DNA from: Acetobacteraceae bacterium
Lineage (GTDB): Bacteria > Pseudomonadota > Alphaproteobacteria > Acetobacterales > Acetobacteraceae
Direction of reading: 5' to 3'
DNA: 35,170 bases
Assembly (NCBI GenBank): GCA_947474705.1
Contig: CANJJS010000054.1
Coordinates: 1 to 35,170, forward strand
Below, piece by piece: positions 16,194 through 24,747 of this stretch. Position 1 is the stretch's first letter. Each line of letters begins with the position of its first letter. The notes under the pieces are model-generated. The model made no database searches. It was given only the letters and a program-made list of their open reading frames with translations, and had not been told where the DNA came from. The position numbers and the translations under genes are program-made.

Positions 16194-16544
16194 ATGGCGC
16201 TTGGCTTGTATCCCGAACCCGAGCCTCCCGCCATTGGGCTGGTCGGTTTTGTTCACGAATCCGACGATCCGGATATTTTTAACTATGGCGGCTACGACTG
16301 GACGACGGCCGAGTTCGACGCGCCGACATGGGCCGCGCTGGAGCGGACGGGCCTGGTCGCGGCTTTGCCCAAACCGCCGCCCGCGGAATACAATCCGCGT
16401 GTCGTCGTGGCTTTGCTGGAGCATTTGCAGCCGGGCCTGACCGGCGAGCTGGCGGTCTTCGTGGCGGCGTTTCTGGACGTCGCCCGCGCCGCCGATCGTA
16501 ACGGCAGCGGGCTGGATATCGTGTTCTGGCCCCTACCCGATTAA
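16194..16544 (+). CDS. Hypothetical protein, about 116 residues
   Basis: I do not recognise this family. The ATG at 16194 is preceded by GGAGAGG and gives a protein beginning MALGLYPEPEPPAIGLVGF. It is acidic and rich in aromatic residues and prolines, with no signal peptide or membrane span. One hydrophobic helix (LTGELAVFVAAFLDVARAA) lies near the end. It overlaps the convergent LLM gene by 12 bases at the 3-prime ends (16533-16544). A longer start at 16173 is possible but less well supported. Confidence 0.6.
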   Translation: MALGLYPEPEPPAIGLVGFVHESDDPDIFNYGGYDWTTAEFDAPTWAALERTGLVAALPKPPPAEYNPRVVVALLEHLQPGLTGELAVFVAAFLDVARAADRNGSGLDIVFWPLPD

Positions 16545-17528
16545 TTTGGGCAGGACTTTGTCGGTCAGGAGACGGAACGAACGCCCGCTCATGGGCGCGG
16601 CCATCAGATAGTTCATGCCGATTTCTTCGCCAAAAGCCTGGATCTGATCGACGACGCTTTCCGGCGTGCCGTGAATCATGACGTCATCCAAATAGTAATC
16701 GATCGGGTCCTTGCCGCCGAAATCCCGCGCTTCCATGCGGACATTGGCGTGTTGCGGCCCGACATAGGCGGCGACGGTCCATTCGGCGACCCGTTTCGCG
16801 ACCGCGCGGGCTTTTTCGGCGCTTTCGTCGACCGCCACCAGGCGCGACATCGGAATGACCCGGCCGGCGTCGGAGAACCCGGCCTCGGCCATTTTCGCGG
16901 CGTAATGGCGCCGTTTGCGGATCAGATCCGCGCGCGAGGAATGCGGATCCATCAGGATGGAATGACCTTGGCTCGCCGCCCATTCGATCGCGGGGGTCGA
17001 GGACGCCGCCATCCAAACTGGCGGATGCGGGGCCTGCACCGGTTTCGGGAGGACTTCCACGTTTTCGTACTGGAAGAAGCGGCCCTGGTGGCTCATGCGC
17101 TGGTTGGTCCAGGCCTTCAGGACGATGTCGACGGCTTCGTGGAAACGGGGGCCGCTTTCGTCGCCGGGGATGCCGAAGGCGGCGAATTCGCTGCGTTCGA
17201 AGCCGCGGCCGACGCCCCAGTTGACGCGGCCGCCGGACAGGACGTCCAGCAGCGCGACTTCCTCCGCCAGGCGCAGCGGGTTGTAGAATGGCGCCAGAGA
17301 CACCGCCGTGCCGATCCGCAGACGCTTTGTCCGCGCCGCCGCCATCGTGCCCATCATGTGGACCGAGGGACACACGGAAAAACTGGAAAAATGGTGCTCG
17401 GCGAGCCAGACGGCGTCGTAGCCGGTTTTGTCCATGATCTCGAACCGTTCCAGCGCGGTTTCGTAGACCGAGTTCAGCGGGACGGTGCGGTCGCGCCAGC
17501 CGAAAAACTGTAGAATGCCGATTTTCAT
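16533..17528 (-). CDS. LLM-class flavin-dependent oxidoreductase
   Basis: The 331-residue protein has a bacterial luciferase-like TIM barrel. It starts MKIGILQFFGW and includes YDAVWLAEHHFSSFSVCPS, RIGTAVSLAPFYNPLRLAEEVALLD and SGGRVNWGVGRGF, the standard blocks of group LLM monooxygenases. The late VIHGTPESVVDQIQAFGEEIGMNYLM is also typical. GGAGGG upstream fixes the ATG at 17528. Such enzymes use reduced FMN or F420 to oxidise aldehydes, ketones, sulfonates or xenobiotics. No flavin reductase partner is adjacent, and the substrate cannot be named. It is divergent from the ycgN-like gene, with 139 bp between starts. Confidence 0.9.
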   Translation of the reverse strand: MKIGILQFFGWRDRTVPLNSVYETALERFEIMDKTGYDAVWLAEHHFSSFSVCPSVHMMGTMAAARTKRLRIGTAVSLAPFYNPLRLAEEVALLDVLSGGRVNWGVGRGFERSEFAAFGIPGDESGPRFHEAVDIVLKAWTNQRMSHQGRFFQYENVEVLPKPVQAPHPPVWMAASSTPAIEWAASQGHSILMDPHSSRADLIRKRRHYAAKMAEAGFSDAGRVIPMSRLVAVDESAEKARAVAKRVAEWTVAAYVGPQHANVRMEARDFGGKDPIDYYLDDVMIHGTPESVVDQIQAFGEEIGMNYLMAAPMSGRSFRLLTDKVLPKLIG

Positions 17529-17667
17529 GTTTCCCTCCCGCTTTGGTCGCGCGGCGGGCGGACTGTCGCGCGGCGCGGCCGGAAAGTCCAACGGGCCCCA
17601 CAAGCCGGGTCCACAAATTGGCCCCACTCTGGCCATCGGCGGCCGCGATCTGTAGGTTGCCGGTCCC

Positions 17668-18153
17668 ATGCCGCCGCAAGCCCCTTTCTGGAAGACCAAG
17701 ACCCTGGAGCAGATGACCCACGAGGAGTGGGAATCGCTTTGCGACGGGTGTGGCCGGTGCTGTTTGCACAAGTTGCGGGACGAGGAGACGGAGGCGCTCG
17801 TGTTCACCAACGTCGCCTGCCGGTTGTTGGATACGGAGTCCGGCCGGTGTTCCGACTATGTCCGGCGGCATCGCCGGGTGCCGGATTGCGTGACGCTGAC
17901 TCCGGCGCTGGTGCGCGAGATCGACTGGCTGCCGCCGTCCTGCGCGTATCGGCGTCTGGGCGAGGGCAAGCCGTTGGCCTGGTGGCATCCGCTGGTGTCC
18001 GGCGATCCGAACACCGTCCACACGTCGGGCGTTTCGGTCAGCGGGCGGGCGGTCTCGGAGCGTTTCGCGGGGATTTTGGAAGAACACATCGTTGCGTGGC
18101 CAGGACGAACGCCCAGGACCAGGCGGCCGGATAAGGAGAAGGACGAATGTTGA
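17668..18153 (+). CDS. YcgN/UPF0260 family cysteine-cluster protein
   Basis: The 161-residue protein begins with a Pro-rich tip then [27 protein letters not shown], placing Cys25, Cys28, Cys31 and Cys32 as a metal-binding cluster. Further Cys residues occur in [22 protein letters not shown] and PPSCAYR. This matches E. coli YcgN (UPF0260; YkgJ/CxxCxxCC type). The function is unknown, but the Cys pattern implies Zn or Fe-S binding. The C-terminus overlaps the start of the DapA-family gene by seven bases (18147-18153), suggesting translational coupling although no metabolic link is obvious. Confidence 0.88.
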   Translation: MPPQAPFWKTKTLEQMTHEEWESLCDGCGRCCLHKLRDEETEALVFTNVACRLLDTESGRCSDYVRRHRRVPDCVTLTPALVREIDWLPPSCAYRRLGEGKPLAWWHPLVSGDPNTVHTSGVSVSGRAVSERFAGILEEHIVAWPGRTPRTRRPDKEKDEC

Positions 18154-19067
18154 AGAATGCTTTGTTCGGCGGGGTCAACGCGGCGGTGCTGACGCCGATG
18201 AACGCCGATCTGTCGCTCGATCTGGATCGCATGGCGGCGCATTCGAAATGGTTGCTGGCGAACGGCTGTAACGGGTTGGGCGTGCTTGGCACGACGGGCG
18301 AGGCGAATTCGCTCGGTCTCCAGGAACGCATGGACGTGCTGGAGGGGCTGATTTCCCGCGGTGTGCCAGCGTCGAAGATGATGCCGGGGACGGGCACGAC
18401 GAATTTGACGGATACGGTGCTGTTGACGAAGCACGCGGAGAGCGTCGGGTGCCGTGGGGCGCTGTTGCTGCCGCCGTTCTATTACAAGAACCCGTCCGAC
18501 GATGGGCTGCTGGCTTATTTCAACGAGGTCGCGCAGCGTGTCGGCGGATCGATCGCGCTGTATCTGTATAATTTCCCGCAGCAATCGGCGGTGCCGTTCG
18601 GGGTCGATTTCCTCTCGCGGTTGCTGAAGGCGAATCCTGGGAAATACAAGGGGATCAAGGACAGCAGCGGCAGTTACGAAAACGGTCTGGCGTATGTGGA
18701 GAACTTCGCGAAAGACGGGTTCGAGGTTTACGCCGGCGACGACACGCTTCTTAAACCGCTGTTGGAGAAGGGTTCGGCGGGCTGCATCACGGCGGCGTCG
18801 AACGTGAATTGCGCGATCGGGGCTCAGGTTTACGCCGGGTACGATACGGCGGCGGGCGCGGCGGCGCACGAGATTCTGGCGGCGACGCGGAAGGCGGTCA
18901 TCTCGGTGCCGTTGATCTCCGGGTTGAAGGCGCTGGTCGCGCGCAACACGGGCGACGCCCGGTGGCACAATATCCGCCCGCCGCATCTGTCTTTGACGGC
19001 GGCGCAGCAGGCTTCGTTGTTCGCGGCGTTCGACGCCTGCGGATTGACGCTGGCCAAGGCCGCCTGA
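18147..19067 (+). CDS. DapA/NanA-family class I aldolase
   Basis: The 306-residue TIM-barrel enzyme has the DapA superfamily signature [12 protein letters not shown] (residues 45-56), the catalytic tyrosine Tyr141 in LYNFP, and the Schiff-base lysine Lys171 in GIKDSSG. GGAGAAGGACGA upstream of the ATG at 18147 is a strong ribosome-binding site. It lies within the ycgN-like gene, which overlaps by seven bases. Family members cleave or condense pyruvate with aldehydes (dihydrodipicolinate synthase, N-acetylneuraminate lyase, KDG aldolase). It lacks the usual lysine-operon context, and the YNFP in place of YNxP-type DapA motifs suggests a catabolic aldolase rather than true DapA. The exact substrate is undetermined. 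Confidence 0.88.
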   Translation: MLKNALFGGVNAAVLTPMNADLSLDLDRMAAHSKWLLANGCNGLGVLGTTGEANSLGLQERMDVLEGLISRGVPASKMMPGTGTTNLTDTVLLTKHAESVGCRGALLLPPFYYKNPSDDGLLAYFNEVAQRVGGSIALYLYNFPQQSAVPFGVDFLSRLLKANPGKYKGIKDSSGSYENGLAYVENFAKDGFEVYAGDDTLLKPLLEKGSAGCITAASNVNCAIGAQVYAGYDTAAGAAAHEILAATRKAVISVPLISGLKALVARNTGDARWHNIRPPHLSLTAAQQASLFAAFDACGLTLAKAA

Positions 19068-19086
19068 GCCGGAAGGGATCGCGCGC

Positions 19087-20058
19087 ATGACCACCCGGGT
19101 GGCTGTCGCGATCCCGTTTTTTCAGCGTGAGCCGGGACTTTTGCTCCGCGCCGTCCGGTCGGTGCTGGCGCAGACCGGACCTGTGTCGCCGTGGATCGTT
19201 GTCGTGGACGACAGCAGCCCCATTCCGGCGGAAGCGGAACTGGCGGACCTGGACGCGGCGGCGCGGACGAAGATCGACATCCGGCATCGGCCCAATGGCG
19301 GCTGCGGCAACGCGCGCAATACCGCGTTCGACGCCTTGCCCGGCGATATCGAGTTCGTCGCGTTGCTGGACGCCGACGACGCCTGGAAGGACGACCATCT
19401 CCGGCGCGCGCTGGAGGTTTTCGAACTGGGTTACGATTTCTACTTCTCCGATGCCTGCTGGGAGAATGACCCCGCGGGCGTGCTGGCTGGTGTCGGCATG
19501 GACCCGGCGGAGCACACGCCGATAGGCCCCGATCTCCATGCCGTGGCCGGCGATTTTTTCGATCGCTGCCTGCGTCGGGCGCCCGTACCGGTGTCCACCG
19601 CGGTGTGGCGGCGAACCCGTCTCGGCCATTTGCGGTTCGCGCGGGACCTTCGGCCGCTGTGCGAGGACCTGTTGTTCTGGCTGGACGTGGCGCGCGCGAC
19701 GGATCGTATCGCGTATGGTGCCCGGATTGGCGCGGTTTATGGTTACGGTGTCAGCCTCTCGCGCTCCGACGATTGGGCGTCCGCGAAAGCCTTGGCCAAT
19801 GCCGGTGCCTACGCCCAGTATTTTCGCGAGGTCCGGCGCCGGTTTCCCCTGACACCGGATCAGGCGCGTTTCGTCGATGCCAAAATCCGCCAGGGGCGCA
19901 TGGATTTCGCGATCACCGTCGCGGGCATGATCCGGCGAGGACGCGCTCCGGATCCCCGTCTTATCGCCCGTTTTCTCGCCCGCGATCCTTGGGCCGTGGC
20001 CGCTTTGCCCGCGGCGCTGGCCTCCCGCCTGGTCAGGCGGGGCGAGTCGAGGGGTTAA
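19087..20058 (+). CDS. Family 2 glycosyltransferase
   Basis: The 323-residue protein has the GT-A fold. VAVAIPFFQREPGLLLRAVRS opens it, WIVVVDDSSP is the nucleotide-binding region, NGGCGNARNTAF is the helix typical of GT2, and ALLDADDAW (DADD) is the metal-binding motif. The remainder contains LCEDLLFWLDVA, a GT2 catalytic-base-like ED. No membrane spans are evident, so it is likely a cytoplasmic peripheral enzyme adding a sugar to an LPS, capsule or glycoprotein acceptor. It begins 19 bp after the DapA-family gene with a GGAAGGGA ribosome-binding site. No other polysaccharide genes are adjacent, so the acceptor is unknown. Confidence 0.88.
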   Translation: MTTRVAVAIPFFQREPGLLLRAVRSVLAQTGPVSPWIVVVDDSSPIPAEAELADLDAAARTKIDIRHRPNGGCGNARNTAFDALPGDIEFVALLDADDAWKDDHLRRALEVFELGYDFYFSDACWENDPAGVLAGVGMDPAEHTPIGPDLHAVAGDFFDRCLRRAPVPVSTAVWRRTRLGHLRFARDLRPLCEDLLFWLDVARATDRIAYGARIGAVYGYGVSLSRSDDWASAKALANAGAYAQYFREVRRRFPLTPDQARFVDAKIRQGRMDFAITVAGMIRRGRAPDPRLIARFLARDPWAVAALPAALASRLVRRGESRG

Positions 20059-20114
20059 CGCCGCCGCCGCCGCGTGCGAAACCAGGGGACATTCGCCTCA
20101 GGAGGGACTTCGCC

Positions 20115-21041
20115 ATGGCCAAGGTCATCATCAGTTGCGCCGTCACCGGCGGCATTCATACGCCCAGTATGTCGCCGTATTTGCCGATCACGCCGGAGGA
20201 AATCGCGAAATCCTCCATCGAGGCGGCCGAGGCCGGCGCCGCGATCATCCACCTGCACGCGCGCGATCCGAACGATGGGCGCCCGTCGCCCGATCCGGCG
20301 CTGTTCATGCAGTTCCTGCCGCGGATCAAGCAGGCCACCGACGCCGTCGTGAACATCACCACCGGCGGCGGGTTGGGCATGACGCTGGAAGAACGGCTCG
20401 CCGCGGGGCTGCTGGCGAGCCCGGAGATGTGCAGCCTGAACATGGGCAGTATGAATTTCAACATCTCCCAGGCCGGCAACCGCATCAAAGATTGGAAATA
20501 CGCCTGGGAAAAACCCTACCTCGACAACACCGACAACTTCATTTTCCGGAATACCTTCAAGGACATCGAAAACATCGTCGAGCGTCTGGGCAAGGGTCAT
20601 GGCACGCGGTTCGAGTTCGAGTGCTACGACATCGGGCATTTATATAATCTGGCCTACTGCCTCGACAAAGGCATCGTGGAGCCGCCGTTGTTCGTGCAGT
20701 CGATCTTCGGGATCACCGGCGGGATCGGCGCCGATCCGCGGAATTTGTTGTTCGCGCGGGAAACGGCGGACAAGCTGTTCGGTGATCAATACGTTTGGTC
20801 GGTGCTGGCCGCCGGCCGTCACCAGATGGCCTTCACCACCATGGCCGGCATTTACGGCGGCAACGTGCGCGTGGGGCTGGAGGACTCGCTTTATATCTCC
20901 AAAGGCGAGCTGGCGGTGTCGAACGCCCAGCAGGTGGCGAAGATCAAGCGCATCCTGGAGGATTTGAGCCTGGAGATCGCGACTCCCAAGGAAGCGCGGG
21001 AGATCCTGAAGCTGAAGGGTGGGGATCGCGTCGGGTTCTGA
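20115..21041 (+). CDS. Beta-keto acid cleavage enzyme (BKACE, DUF849)
   Basis: The 308-residue protein begins MAKVIISCAVTGGIHTPSMS and carries the metal-binding pair His46/His48 in IIHLHARDP, the signature VNITTGGG, and later EFECYDIGHLYNL and FGITGGIG, all typical of DUF849/BKACE. These Zn-dependent TIM-barrel enzymes condense a beta-keto acid with acetyl-CoA to give acetoacetate and an acyl-CoA. Kce (3-keto-5-aminohexanoate cleavage) is the prototype. AGGAGGG before the ATG at 20115 fixes the start. It is 56 bp after the GT2 gene. Neighbouring lysine-fermentation genes are absent, so a different keto acid is likely. Confidence 0.92.
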   Translation: MAKVIISCAVTGGIHTPSMSPYLPITPEEIAKSSIEAAEAGAAIIHLHARDPNDGRPSPDPALFMQFLPRIKQATDAVVNITTGGGLGMTLEERLAAGLLASPEMCSLNMGSMNFNISQAGNRIKDWKYAWEKPYLDNTDNFIFRNTFKDIENIVERLGKGHGTRFEFECYDIGHLYNLAYCLDKGIVEPPLFVQSIFGITGGIGADPRNLLFARETADKLFGDQYVWSVLAAGRHQMAFTTMAGIYGGNVRVGLEDSLYISKGELAVSNAQQVAKIKRILEDLSLEIATPKEAREILKLKGGDRVGF

Positions 21042-21052
21042 TCTGGGGCTGC

Positions 21053-21082
21053 CTGACGCCGGGGCGGCTGCGCCGGAGTCAG
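21053..21082. terminator. Hairpin between convergent BKACE and AAA-ATPase genes
   Basis: CTGACGCCGG (21053-21062) pairs with CCGGAGTCAG (21073-21082) with one mismatch across a ten-base loop. It lies just after the BKACE stop and covers the stop of the convergent ATPase gene. No T-tract follows, so intrinsic termination is uncertain. Confidence 0.4.
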
Positions 21083-22266
21083 GCCGCGTTCCGGTCTGGA
21101 ATAATCCGTTTCATGAATTCGTCGAACAGCGGGACCGTGAACGCGGTGTCGCCGTGCGACGGGCTCCAGATCATGCCTTTTCCGATCAGACTGCTCCGGA
21201 CCGGTCCAAGCGACGACGGTGGCCGCTTCATCTCCGACGCGATGTCGCCGGAACGGTGCGGGCCTGGCCCAAGCTCGGCCATCGCGCGGAGGTACTCTTT
21301 TTCCTTCGGGGTCAGCCGATCCAGGCGCACGCGGAAGAAACTCTCGTCCAACGCCGCGATCGCCTCCCGGGATGCGTCCTGGACGTCTTTCGCGGAGATG
21401 GGGCTTTGGGCCGCGACATCCCAGGCATGCTTGCCCCATTCCTGGAGAAAATACGGATAGCCCTTTGTTTCCGACGCGATCAGGGCGATCGCCTCTGGAA
21501 GAATATCCGCCCCTTCCTCTTTCACCGGTTTGACGATGGCGTCGGCGGCGTCTTCCAGGCTCAGCGCGCCAATTTCGGGAAAATCGAACAGGCGCTCCGC
21601 ATAGGATTTCGCCGCTCCCATTTTTCCGCGCAATTGCGGCAATCCGGCACCCACGACCAAAAGCGGCAATTGCTTTTGCGCGCAAAGATGCAAAGCGGAG
21701 ATCAAGGCCGCGAGCTGCGGTTCCGGCACATACTGCAATTCGTCGATATAGATCGCGACGACGTTCGACGCCGCCTTCGCCGCCAGCCCGACCTGTTCCA
21801 GCAGCATGGCGAGGTCGCCTGCCAGGTCGCCATTGTCGGCCAGTCCAGCCTCCGGCTCGAAATCGAACCCGACCTCGATATCCTGAAACGTGACCTTGAG
21901 CTTCTTCGCGAAGCCGGCGAGGGCCCGAAGTCCGCGCACCGCATGGTCCTTCGCGTTCGCGATGCGATCCAGTTTCAACAGCGCCAAACGCAATTGCGGC
22001 GCCAACATCGCCGGCAACGACCGGCCCTCGGGGGCTTCGATGCGAATATTGATGAAACCTTCCGCTTCCGCGTCCAGGATCATGCGATCCAGCAGAACCG
22101 TTTTTCCGACGCCGCGCAGCCCGACCAGAATCAGGCTTTTCGCTGGACGGCCAATCCGCAACCGCGCCAGGCACAGGCGCATCCTTTCCCGCAGGGCGTT
22201 GCGCCCCGCCAGTTCGGGCGGTGGGCTACCCGCCCCTGGGTTGAAAGGGTTGTGGATCGGGTCCAT
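21079..22266 (-). CDS. AAA-family ATPase with C-terminal winged-helix-like region
   Basis: The 395-residue P-loop protein has Walker A GLRGVGKTVLL (about residues 49-59), Walker B VVAIYIDELQYV (about 168-179), a sensor-like LPLLVVGAGLPQL, and the block KGYPYFLQEWGKHAWD found in Orc1/Cdc6-like and STAND-like ATPases. The C-terminal 100 residues (LTPKEKEYLRAMAELG then SGDIASEMKRPPSSLGPVRSSLI) look like a winged helix, suggesting DNA binding. AGGT spaced seven bases from the ATG at 22266 supports the start. It is a single-gene unit, divergent from the ferredoxin reductase-like gene, with an operator-like palindrome overlapping its promoter. Its cellular role is unknown. Defence or transposon-related roles are possible but unsupported. 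Confidence 0.82.
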   Translation of the reverse strand: MDPIHNPFNPGAGSPPPELAGRNALRERMRLCLARLRIGRPAKSLILVGLRGVGKTVLLDRMILDAEAEGFINIRIEAPEGRSLPAMLAPQLRLALLKLDRIANAKDHAVRGLRALAGFAKKLKVTFQDIEVGFDFEPEAGLADNGDLAGDLAMLLEQVGLAAKAASNVVAIYIDELQYVPEPQLAALISALHLCAQKQLPLLVVGAGLPQLRGKMGAAKSYAERLFDFPEIGALSLEDAADAIVKPVKEEGADILPEAIALIASETKGYPYFLQEWGKHAWDVAAQSPISAKDVQDASREAIAALDESFFRVRLDRLTPKEKEYLRAMAELGPGPHRSGDIASEMKRPPSSLGPVRSSLIGKGMIWSPSHGDTAFTVPLFDEFMKRIIPDRNAA

Positions 22267-22285
22267 TTCACTACCTGATTTATCG

Positions 22286-22313
22286 ATTTTATCGATCCAC
22301 GATAAAATAGCAA
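22286..22313 (-). promoter_or_regulatory. Promoter with embedded palindromic operator of the AAA-ATPase gene
   Basis: On the minus strand, TTGCTA (22313-22308) and TAAAAT (22291-22286) are separated by 16 bases, a plausible sigma70 promoter about 20 bases from the start codon. The same span contains a perfect nine-base inverted repeat, ATTTTATCG and CGATAAAAT, around a five-base spacer (22286-22308). A third related half-site (CGATAAAT on the coding strand) follows immediately. The overlap implies repression, perhaps by the ATPase itself through its winged helix. Confidence 0.6.
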
Positions 22314-22482
22314 AATTCCTTATAGAAGATCAATTCGAAAGGCGCGCGTGGCCACGGGACTGTCCGCCCGATGGGTTTCGAGCAAAATCGCGGCGGCCTC
22401 GCCTTGCCACCCAGGCCGTCCGGATCATATCCACGGCGAGTTGGAACCGTCCGCTACGGAACACCGCCCAGGAACGAACAAT

Positions 22483-23493
22483 ATGCCGATTCTCACCACC
22501 GATGTCGCCATCGTCGGCGCCGGCCCCGTCGGTCTGTTCGCGGTGTTCGAACTCGGGATGCTGAAACTCTCCAGCGTTCTGATCGACGCCCTGACCGACA
22601 TCGGCGGCCAGTGCTCCGCGCTGTATCCGGAAAAGCCAATCTACGACATCCCCGCCCACCCAGCCATCGAGGCGGGAGACCTGATCGCCCGCCTCGACGC
22701 GCAGATCGCCCCTTTCGCGACGCCACGCCTGCTCGGCCGCCGCGTCGAGACCCTGACGGGCGTCCCCGGCGCCTTTCGCCTCACCACGGACCAGGGCGAC
22801 GAAATCCACGCCAAAGCCGTGATCGTCGCCGCCGGCGCGGGCGCTTTCGGACCCAATCGCCCGCCGCTGGAGGGCCTGACCGCCTACGAAGCCTCCGGCG
22901 CCGTGCAATATCATGTGCGTCAGCGCGAGGCGTTGCGCGGCAAGCGGATCGTGATCGCGGGCGGGGGCGACTCGGCCGTCGATTGGGCGTTGGCGTTGAA
23001 GGATATCGCCAAGGTGGCGGTGGTGCATCGGCGCCCGAAGTTCCGCGCCAGCCCGGAAACCGCGGCGCAGCTCGACGCCGCCGCCGCCGCGGGTCAGGTG
23101 GAGATGGTCATCCCCTATCAGCTCCACGCCTTGCACGGCGCCGACGGCCGCCTCGACGCGGTGGAGGTCGCGACGCTGAAAGGCGAGACCCGCCTCCTCC
23201 CCGCCCAGGTGTTGCTCCCCTTTTTCGGTCTCTCCATGGATCTCGGCCCCATCGCCGCCTGGGGTTTGGACCGCGACGGCGCCCATATCGCGGTGACGCA
23301 TGCCTCTTGCGAGACCAGCCAGCCCGGCGTTTTCGCCATTGGCGACGTCGCCACGTACCCCGGGAAATTGAAACTGATCCTGCAAGGTTTCAGCGAGGCG
23401 GCGATGGCCGCGCATGCTATTTTCGCCGTCGTTCGGCCCGACCAGGCGCTGCATTTCGAGTATTCCACCTCCAAGGGCGTGCCGGCCGGTTGA
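22483..23493 (+). CDS. Ferredoxin--NADP(+) reductase-like (TrxR-type) flavoprotein
   Basis: The 336-residue two-dinucleotide-binding-domain flavoprotein has the FAD motif VGAGPVGL (11-18), the block GGQCSALYPEKPIYDIPAHP (41-60) diagnostic of YumC-type ferredoxin reductases, the NADPH motif AGGGDSAVDWAL (159-170) followed by VVHRRPKFRAS, and the FAD-binding GVFAIGDVA (282-290). It lacks the redox CxxC of thioredoxin reductases. It would transfer electrons between NADPH and ferredoxin or flavodoxin in the cytoplasm. AGGA upstream of the ATG at 22483 supports the start. The thiE-like gene begins 4 bp after its stop, so the two form an operon. Confidence 0.9.
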   Translation: MPILTTDVAIVGAGPVGLFAVFELGMLKLSSVLIDALTDIGGQCSALYPEKPIYDIPAHPAIEAGDLIARLDAQIAPFATPRLLGRRVETLTGVPGAFRLTTDQGDEIHAKAVIVAAGAGAFGPNRPPLEGLTAYEASGAVQYHVRQREALRGKRIVIAGGGDSAVDWALALKDIAKVAVVHRRPKFRASPETAAQLDAAAAAGQVEMVIPYQLHALHGADGRLDAVEVATLKGETRLLPAQVLLPFFGLSMDLGPIAAWGLDRDGAHIAVTHASCETSQPGVFAIGDVATYPGKLKLILQGFSEAAMAAHAIFAVVRPDQALHFEYSTSKGVPAG

Positions 23494-23497
23494 CGCG

Positions 23498-24076
23498 ATG
23501 GACCTGAAACTTCTCGCCTGGGGGTTCGCGAGGGCCGCGAAATCCCGCGGCATCCCGCCGTTGTGGCTGTTCACCGACACCAAACGCCTGCCCGACCCGC
23601 GCGCGGCCGTGGCCCGGCTGCCGAAGGGGCGCGCCGGTGTGGTGTTTCGTCACGATGGGCATCCGGATCGCGAGTCGCTGGGCCAGGAGGTGGCGCGGAT
23701 TTGCAGGGCGAGGCGGCTGGTGCTGGTGGTCGCGGGCGATACCAGGCTCGCCGCGCGACTCGGGGCGGGGGTGCATTTGCGCGGGGGGCGCTGGCCGGGT
23801 CCGATCCGGGTGAAGGGGTTCGTCACCAGCTCGGCGCATGCCGCCGCCGATCTGCGGCGCGCGGCGCGGTCTGGCGCGGACCTGGCGTTTTTGTCTCCGG
23901 CCTTCGCGACGGCCAGTCATCCGGGCGAGCCTTGTTTGGGTTTGGCCCGCTGGTCCGCGCTGGCGCGTTGCGCGGCGATCCCGGTGGCGGCGTTGGGCGG
24001 GATCGACGGCGGGTCGGTTCGCCGGTTGCCGCGGCGATTGTGCCGCGGCGCGGGTGCCATTGGGGCGCTGGCCTGA
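23498..24076 (+). CDS. thiE: Thiamine phosphate synthase-like protein
   Basis: The 192-residue protein shows the ThiE/TenI TIM-barrel fold: WLFTDTKRLPDP near the N-terminus, GAGVHLRGG (90-97), the strand RVKGFVTSSAHAAADLRRA replacing the usual ...SxH motif, ADLAFLSPAFATASHPGEPCLGL (128-149) and PVAALGGIDG (162-171). ThiE couples hydroxymethylpyrimidine-PP with thiazole-P to make thiamine-P. It is shorter than canonical ThiE and lacks the clear RxD-type pyrophosphate residues, so a TenI-like non-catalytic relative is possible. It is directly downstream of the flavoprotein gene and converges on the PPOX gene with 24 bp between stops. Confidence 0.78.
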   Translation: MDLKLLAWGFARAAKSRGIPPLWLFTDTKRLPDPRAAVARLPKGRAGVVFRHDGHPDRESLGQEVARICRARRLVLVVAGDTRLAARLGAGVHLRGGRWPGPIRVKGFVTSSAHAAADLRRAARSGADLAFLSPAFATASHPGEPCLGLARWSALARCAAIPVAALGGIDGGSVRRLPRRLCRGAGAIGALA

Positions 24077-24100
24077 GCCGTCCGTCTTATCCCCCTGGGC

Positions 24101-24499
24101 TTACCCCATTGTCTGGACCGAGGCTGGTTCGATCTCGAAAATCGCGCGGACATCCTTGGCGTTGTGCCAGGGGTAAACATCCTTCCCCAGATACTTTTTG
24201 GCGAGGCTGTCGATATGCGCCACCGCGCCGTCCTCCGTGACCCGCGCGACGGTTCCGCGTATCTGCAGGTAGCGGTAGGCGTTGTCGGGGTCGACGATCG
24301 ACAGCGCCACGCGCGCGCCTTCCGCCATGTTCCGCGCTTTTACCCGTCCTTTGGCCGAGTTCACCCGTATCCGGCCGTTGGCGTGGTCGAACCACACTGG
24401 CGTCACCTGTGGCGAGCCGTCGGGCATGATGGTCGCCAAATGCGCCAGGGCGCGTCCGTCGGTCAGCAGGTTTTGAAAGGCGGCGGGAATTTCGTGCAT
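24101..24499 (-). CDS. PPOX-fold flavin/F420-binding oxidoreductase
   Basis: The 132-residue protein has the split-barrel PNPOx-like fold. FQNLLTDGRALAHLATIMPDGSPQVTPVWFDHANGRIRVNS is the family's opening block, and KARNMAEGARVALSIVDPDNAYRYLQIRGTVARV follows. The size and motifs match PPOX-class F420-dependent or related FMN/heme-binding proteins (TIGR03618 group). Cofactor choice cannot be read from sequence, and F420 synthesis genes are not visible here. AGGAGA upstream of the ATG at 24499 supports the start. It is divergent from the porin gene, with 248 bp between starts. Confidence 0.85.
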   Translation of the reverse strand: MHEIPAAFQNLLTDGRALAHLATIMPDGSPQVTPVWFDHANGRIRVNSAKGRVKARNMAEGARVALSIVDPDNAYRYLQIRGTVARVTEDGAVAHIDSLAKKYLGKDVYPWHNAKDVRAIFEIEPASVQTMG

Positions 24500-24747
24500 G
24501 GTCGGGTTCTCCTGGGCTGGTTGCTTCCAGATGGGCGGCCGTGGCGCGGGTGCAAGCGCCCGCCCAGGCTGTGGCATGAACGCCACAGTGTCTCGGAAAT
24601 GCCAGAAGAGGTGCGTTTACCGGATTGCGAACGAAGCGAACCCGCCGCAATACTCCACCACAGGCCCGGGTATCCCCCTTTACGTCCGTATTGGGGCGGG
24701 ATCTGGAAACTCCGCCGGCGGTGTCGGCGAATGCAGGAGGGATCACA

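Noticed and set aside
17668-19067. Lysine-biosynthesis operon on the basis of the DapA-family gene
   Set aside because: No dapB, lysA or other pathway genes are adjacent. The neighbours are a YcgN-like protein and a glycosyltransferase, and the active-site motif is not that of typical DapA.
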